Translations under genes and position numbers: made by a program
Shown: positions 58,140 to 64,000 of the stretch, piece by piece
How the letters are laid out: each line of letters opens with the position of its first letter
How positions within the stretch are numbered: the first letter of the stretch is position 1
Origin: Papiliotrema nemorosa
Taxonomy: Eukaryota > Basidiomycota > Tremellomycetes > Tremellales > Rhynchogastremaceae
Direction of reading: 5' to 3'
Length of the DNA stretch: 64,000 bases
NCBI GenBank assembly: GCA_032158125.1
Contig: JASKOT010000013.1
Span: forward strand, 1-64,000
The notes under the pieces: generated by a model
Databases searched by the model: none
The model's input: the letters and a program-made list of their open reading frames with translations, nothing else
Told to the model about the DNA's origin: nothing

Positions 58140-61100
58140 CTAGGCGATAATACAGTCGCTCTTGCTATCCTTCGCTTTGTGCCCTTTCAGTGTATTTCCT
58201 TCTGGCCGAACCAGCTCCACTCCACTATTCGCCTTATCTTTCAACCTGTCCACTTCTTCCGTAAATTCGAACCGTATCGCACTCCCCCTTCTCATATCTT
58301 GTCCGCCTTCCGAGAATGTCAACGATTCATCAGTGAAGACGGAATTACGACTGTTGGCTGTACTCTCCCCCTGTCCCACATCCAAGCTTGGCCTGACATC
58401 GACAGCGGTAGACCTTGCGAGATTGCTCGATGACCGGCGACGACGAGCTGTCTCGGCTAAGTCTGTGTTCGACCTCAACCCGGATTTGTTTCGCTTGAGA
58501 CCGTGCAGCAATTTGGTTGGAAGCGCAGTGAATCCTGTTCCAACTTCTGGGTGATCATCGTTGAAGCTCTGTCGGCGAGATGATGCGGCACTTCGAACAT
58601 GCAATTGCTGATGCGCGGCCAGGTATTCTTGTTGCCGGGCTAAGAGGGCAACCTGTTGGGTCGCGTCACACCGAAGTGGTGCATTTGTGACACAGGCGGA
58701 ATGACAGATCAGGCCACATTGATGGCACAGGACACCTCCTTTTTTGACGCTGGCGTGGCAGATCCTGCACAGGATGGCTAGTGATTAGCTCAGATCTACA
58801 TCAGACCCAACGTCGAGCTCACCCTTGCCAAATGTCGTCTTGACCAGTGCATGCTCTTTTATCGGTCCATCCGAGCCTTCCTTCTGATGGGAGCTCGCAT
58901 AGCTATGTCGCTTCCATGCAACGTCTGACACTGCATCCGCAGTTGATGGTGCTTGAGAGCTAGGAGCTCTACCCGTATCAGAGGAGAAGAGCCGGGTACT
59001 ATCGATACGTCGCAGATCCATGCTGACACGACGCAGAAATGGAACGCTGTCTTGGGGACGGAGGGCCTTCCGTTAGTCCCAAATAGAGGCGGAAAGACGA
59101 CACTTACCAAATCGGGATTGAGCTTTTTGATCCAGGGATGCTCGAAGAGTACAACGGCGGCAGGTCGAGCTTCCGGATCTTTGATAAAACACAGCTGAAG
59201 GAAATCGCGCAACTCGTCCGAGATGTCGTCAGGGATTGGCGGTTCACTATCCATGACAATGTGCCAGAGCACTACTCGTCAGGACAGTGCAGGACAGTGC
59301 AGTGCATTAAAATAGTGACTTACCCGCCATACTGTTTGGTAGACTTGAGTACGGTGGCTGTCCAGTGAGCAGCTCCACTATAGTGCAGCCAAGCGACCAA
59401 ATGTCCGATGCAGTTCTAGCACCTTGCAGATTGATCACCTCAGGCGCCACTGTGAATAAGTATCGCGCCGTGACTCCCGAATGGTCCACTTACTCCAATT
59501 CGGGCTACCTTGGATCGATTCCATGGACTTGCGTTGTCCCTCGCCTATCTTCCTCGATCCTGCCTCCTGCTGCAGATTCTCCACCGCTTTCATAGTGAGT
59601 GACACGCCGAAGTCGGATAGCTTGACATTGCCATTTTTGGTGGATAGAATGTTGGCGGCTTTCAGATCACAATGGACCACTCCCTGCGAGTGGAGATAGT
59701 CCAGTCCTTCCAAGATTTTGGCAACATATGATGAGCAGAGCTGTTCATTGAAACGTCCGAATGATTTGAGTGTCTGTACCAAACTTCCGTTCTCGATATA
59801 TCTGAATGTCAGCTGAACCCTCATAGGACCCGAACAACTCACTCCAAGACGATGTTGAGGTACTCATCGTCCCTCGACATACCCTCATAGCGGACAATAC
59901 TGGGATGCGATAATTTCTTCATCAGATCCACCTCGTGCATCACATCATCAATCTCTTCAGTCTTGATACCTTCCAACTTGATTCGTTTGATCGCCACCAT
60001 TTGGCCACTGCTGAGATTCAGAGAACGATAGACCGCCCCAAATTGACCTTTACCGACGCAGTTGCCGATTTGCTGGCGATCAGCCAGCCGTTTCGACAAA
60101 ATCTCACCAACTCACATATTTGACGGGAGGCATACCAGCTTCGTTAAACTCTAGAATCTGCAGGGGTTGACTTTGGCTAGCTCGTAACATACTTTCCCTG
60201 AAGATCGCTGAAGAGCTGCCGAGGTTGACCATACTGTTGTTTCGCAAGTTCATGGGCCGACCTTCTTCAATGACGTTCGATCCCGCATACGATAAGCCAT
60301 CAGACTGCCGCCTCTCAACGCGGCTGATCGGACGAGCCAGTAACTGAGCGGATCCAGTCCCGGTCACCGACCGAAGATTGGACGAAGAGGGAAACGGCAT
60401 GCCTTGGGGGCTGGTAGGCGAGATACGCCGCGCAGGGGATGTTGATCGCTTGGGCACGTAAACTTTCCCATTTGCGCTGGTTCTTCGAATGATAGATGGC
60501 TTCCGGCCTTCAAGTAAGGATCCTCCATTTGAGCTGACTTCATCTTCCTCTGCGACACGGCTGACATCGCCGCACCGCGAGATTGGCCGAGACGGTGGTC
60601 TGCGAGAGCTGATGTCGACAGTGACAGGGCGAGTAGAATTCGCGCTCCATCCTTCTAGGGCGGCGAGACTTTGGTTGATTGCAGCGCCGCGTAGATCTTC
60701 AAGCGGCGGCGAGTCATCCTCAAAAGCGGAACGGAGATCTCGAGGGAGATCGTCGCTGCTGAGTAGGGTTCCCAAGATCTTTTGCCGTGCATTCTGCAGC
60801 GTCTTCCCGCTCATTCGCCTTTCCCGCATACGCAGAGCGATAGAGCTATCCGGCTCCTGACCGACAATATCAATGTCATGAGAATGATCCTCGCCGACAA
60901 TGGTAGAGACAGAGAAAGCGGCGCTAGATCGCGTGTATCCCGAGGTGACCCGCGATCCCGATGAGATTAGACTTGGTGTTCTCTCACGGGAGTGTAAGCT
61001 GTATACTTCGTGAGAAACACCACTTTGAGCTCTTGCAGCACTATTGGGCGAAGGCGGTGGTGATCCATCCGCGAATGACACTTGAATTTTCGAGCCGGTA

Positions 61101-63211
61101 GTATATCTTGGTCTCAGAGTGGGTCTCCCACCCGCAGTGAGCGGCTTGCCGATGGGTGTGGCAGATCTCGACGGGGAAGGAGATCCGTAGACAACGGGCG
61201 ATTTTGGCCGGATGGAAGGGGAGAACTTTGGTTGAGTAGTCGATCTCGCTAGAGGGGCGCGTTTTGGAGATTCGGGCTTCTCCTCTTTGGGCATGATGAC
61301 GGATGTTGTCGGGGTGCGATAGGCTGGATCTTCCTCTTGTCTTGCGGCAACAAGATCAATGGCGAGCTTCGTGTGGAGATCATTGGTCATCTCGACATTC
61401 CGTGTGCGCTCCATCGCCGCGGGGACGGCGATCGGAGAGGATGGTCCAGCCTGGCCCGGCCGGGGTGATGCCGCGCGAGGTCTCATCTCGGTATGTGTCG
61501 AGCGATTACGAGCCTGCGGACTGCCAGAAGGAGAAACAGGGCTCCTCATGCGCGAGGAGGCTCGGCTATGAGGAGGAGATGTGGATGTGATTTTATCGGG
61601 AGATCGCGCGCGCGAAGTAGCATGGCTTCTGGGTGACAGCTTGGCGAGTACGATGACGGTCCAAGCGACTTTGCCCATACCTTCCTCGTCTCCCTCCTGT
61701 AAATGAGATAGTCCAAAAATGTCCGTTTGGTCCAGACCAACCGTCTGGCAAGCGGTTTGGAACCGTGTTAAGTTGGTCGCTCGAAGTATGCCATCTCCAG
61801 TGATGTTAACTCGAGTGATATGCTGCGGATTCGAGGGAAAGAGCTGATTCAATAGGCTGAGAGCGTCAGACCAAGTCCGAACAAGCAGGAAGAGAGCTTA
61901 CAGGCAGAGAAGAATACCGTCCCGCATGACATCTCCCCATACCTTTCGCTCCTTATCCTTCACTCGCTCGCTAACATGCACGGCTCTAACCTTTTGCTCA
62001 CTCGTTGTAGATGTGCTGACTGCTTGAAGATCTTTCGAAACATCGACAGTCCCAGTCGCTCTCAACCAGTCCCCTCCCCATCCTTTCTCCATCCGTGCCA
62101 ATGTAGCAATGTGTTCATCTGCATGGCGCTTGATTTCCACAAGTTTCTCGTTCTGATCGAAGCCCGAATCGAAGCCCGAACCTCGCACAAAGGGTGTCAA
62201 TACTCGAATGATGTAAGATGTCGCCAATCTCAGGTGATAGTGATCTGTCGAAAGGGGTTCGATGGGTTTTAGCTGCGATGTGGACTTGGACGTACGCGTG
62301 GTTGGGGATGCGGGGACGGAAATCGATGAAGGCTTCACGAACGCCTGACGAGCGGGTGTAGTAGGCATGGATCGCGACGAGGAATCGACGCTCGCTCGTG
62401 ACGGTCGTACAGTGGCAAGCTCGTCCTCCTTGTGTCGCATCGGCTGTGGTGCAGGTCGTATTGACCGCTGAGGGGACGCACGCGCGATGTGTTCATTTGT
62501 CGGCGATGATGACGGACGAGGTCGTTTGATGGTCGATGATGCAGGTGGGGAAATTTCCTGCCATGAGAATCCGCTCCCGGCTGCCGCTTCCGCCTGCACA
62601 TGACTCTGAGGAGTGTTGGACTTTGAAAGCGGGACCTTCACTGGTGTTTTGACCGTGCGATCTCGGTCTTCGTCCTCCTTGCCGTTCTTGGTGGTGAAGA
62701 GAACCGCCAGAGCATGCTTTGTCCCTTTCTCTCTGCCATCTTTGCCGGCGAGCTGCGGTTTCTTCTCCTCGTCCTCACTTTGAGCATACATTGCAAGAGC
62801 AGACGTGGACATCGATCCTCGCGAGAGACTAGGCGGCTGCCACTTCCCATCGGTACCCTTCTGAATCGCAGGGAGAAGCGACGGTCCGAAACGGATATTC
62901 CTCCTCGTCTGATTAGGAGATCCTGGGCGAGCTGCCAAGCCCTGCCTGCCCCCTGTAACGTGTCGTTTGCCTGTCGCATCGGTAGAAGTTGTTGTAGATC
63001 TCGAGGATGGGGTCTTGAGATCCGGCTGACGGGATGGATTAGCCCTGTTGTCTGTAATGAACGATCTTAGTCGGGATCTGATGGTAGGGTCGGCAGGCTC
63101 GGGCGAGATGACTTTGGCCCGGGAGAATAGACCTTTGATTCCTCGACCGGTGATAGGGCCAACGTCGGTGATTGTGGGATGCGGTGCCGTCTTCAGAGTG
63201 GGAGGAGGCAT
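58140..63211 (-). CDS. Cdc7/SepH-type septation-network kinase with N-terminal CH domain and C-terminal Cys-rich (C1-like) domain
   Basis: MAP3K-like kinase of the septation initiation network (fission yeast Cdc7, Aspergillus SepH). Start [20 protein letters not shown] at 63211; an in-frame ATG at 63268 is possible. Residues ~1-370 are Ser/Pro-rich. Residues ~385-500 form a calponin-homology domain ([20 protein letters not shown], then [37 protein letters not shown]), formed across an intron. A ~500-residue Ser-rich linker follows. The kinase starts [30 protein letters not shown] has the Lys, [10 protein letters not shown] the loop, KLSDFGVS the DFG, GSPNWMAPEVI the APE motif, and [20 protein letters not shown] follows. 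The C-terminus has [20 protein letters not shown] and [14 protein letters not shown], a C1-like zinc motif. All joints keep frame (acceptors GGAAG after CTAAC, and CTAG after CTAAT, were chosen for this reason). Confidence 0.85.
59281..59300 (+). repeat. Tandem repeat, 2 x 10 bp, in a kinase-gene intron
   Basis: AGGACAGTGC occurs twice head to tail and is followed by AGTGC, inside the intron between the kinase exons for [11 protein letters not shown] and [11 protein letters not shown]. No function implied. Confidence 0.8.
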
Positions 63212-63402
63212 GTCGATGAATGTGGTGAGGAGATGAGGGGGTCGTGGATGGGTAGAGGATGCCAGCATCGAAGTCGATCATGAACTGGCGAGGTTACGTA
63301 GGGCGGAAGGACGACCAGACTAGATTGATCAGCCGAAGACCTAATCCGCCATGAGGCGTGATGAGTGTAGTGGCTAGGAGGAAGGCCAAATGAAAGACAG
63401 TA

Positions 63403-63609
63403 TTACACGACATACCTTTCTAAGATTGGCCAAAGGCTGCCTGTACCCCTACGGCCTGTATCTTCGTGAGGTCCCGACGACCGCGCCGAATCGTCTGACA
63501 GCTGCTCTTGGACCCAGTTCGACAAGAAGCTATCAACACTGACGGCCAAGGGAGGCGAAAAAGAGATGATCGATCTGACTACCTCTTCCTCTGTAGCCAA
63601 AATGGCCAA
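63403..63609 (-). CDS. Short ORF or first exon upstream of the kinase gene
   Basis: A 68-codon frame (MAILATEEEVVRSIISFSPP, ending GTGSLWPILERYVV) with protein-like composition and a good donor (GTATGT) after WPILER. It could be a 5' exon of the kinase gene, but the intron acceptors tried (CTAG near 63365 and TTAG near 63340) run into a TGA before the MPPP start. It could also be an upstream ORF or the 3' part of a gene cut by the window edge. Unresolved; no family recognised. Confidence 0.35.
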   Translation of the reverse strand: MAILATEEEVVRSIISFSPPLAVSVDSFLSNWVQEQLSDDSARSSGPHEDTGRRGTGSLWPILERYVV

Positions 63610-64000
63610 GCGATGCCTTTGCTATCCGGAAGGGACTACAAGGTCCGCGAAAGGTCGACGAGCAGATGTCTTTCGTGAGTCAGAATCGCCGGAAAGCCGT
63701 GCGATGGATTGAAGATGAGTCTACATGTCAGCAGACGTTCAACAACTGCAACATCAAGAACATCAAGACTACACATACCTCTGATCCTTCGCTTTGATGC
63801 AACTATGGATACAGTAAGGTCAGATCTCCGCTATGACCGGCTTTAGCACTCCAGCGGACGAGCGGGTGATGGGTGACTTACAGAATCTATATATTTACAA
63901 CGGTACAACTCAATGATACACGATAAGAGGCGAAGCAAGACTAGAGATCAGTCATGGTCGAGCAATCTTGAGCATGGATCCGAGGCAGTCCCAATAGCTG
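63610..64000. other. Window end, no gene seen
   Basis: 391 bp with no supported coding sequence, probably the promoter region of the short minus-strand ORF or a neighbour beyond the edge. Confidence 0.4.

Overview
The window is nuclear DNA of a basidiomycete fungus, most likely a tremellomycete related to Cryptococcus/Kwoniella. This rests on very dense short introns (about 40-75 nt, GTGAGT/GTATGT-type donors, CTAAC/CTAAT-like branch sites), compact gene spacing, about 55% GC in a hand-counted coding line, and protein types such as a Ste50 adaptor with two C-terminal SH3 domains. No rRNA, tRNA, CRISPR array or prokaryotic operon was seen. The species call is inference. Exon joints were read by eye from splice signals and reading-frame continuity.

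Layout. (1) 1-2.7 kb is transposon debris: the 3' end of a Tc1/mariner-type transposase, then a pogo-like element with perfect 46-bp inverted ends (including TA) but a broken transposase, ending 35 bp from the stop of the next gene. (2) 2.7-16.2 kb: a UPF0658-like multi-pass membrane protein, the tiny four-exon ATP synthase subunit j gene (ATP18), 3-hydroxyisobutyrate dehydrogenase, an RS/RD-rich protein, TFIIE alpha, a Grx3/4-type monothiol glutaredoxin whose Trx and Grx halves are separated by a 1.55-kb intron holding another same-strand ORF, and the release factor eRF1. (3) 16.2-19.7 kb is gene-poor and holds two or three tandem copies of an unrecognised ~100-aa protein family. (4) 19.7-28.3 kb: the exon-junction protein Y14/RBM8A, a coiled-coil protein perhaps related to Sec2, APC8/CDC23 and the splicing kinase PRP4. 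(5) 28.5-33.5 kb: an AT-richer amidase gene divergent from a membrane dipeptidase; both proteins have an N-terminal membrane segment and complete catalytic residues. (6) 33.6-46 kb: ICP55-like aminopeptidase, STE50, an acyl-CoA thioesterase, YJU2, a CIA30-domain protein and a PI-PLC X-domain protein. (7) 46.4-53.6 kb: NOT1, scaffold of CCR4-NOT. (8) 54.3-63.6 kb: a GFA/CENP-V zinc protein, a secreted ferritin-like Rds1-type protein, and a Cdc7/SepH-type kinase that reads as one protein with an N-terminal calponin-homology domain and a C-terminal Cys-rich (C1-like) domain.

Most genes are housekeeping. Several act in RNA metabolism (TFIIE alpha, Y14, PRP4, YJU2, RS protein, NOT1, eRF1) and several in mitochondria (ATP18, HIBADH, ICP55, ACOT9-like). 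There is no operon logic; neighbours are mostly divergent or convergent pairs with gaps of 100-800 bp. The points most worth checking are the split glutaredoxin with its nested ORF, the tandem small-protein family, the CH-kinase-C1 architecture, the perfect-ended but broken pogo element, and the compositionally distinct amidase.
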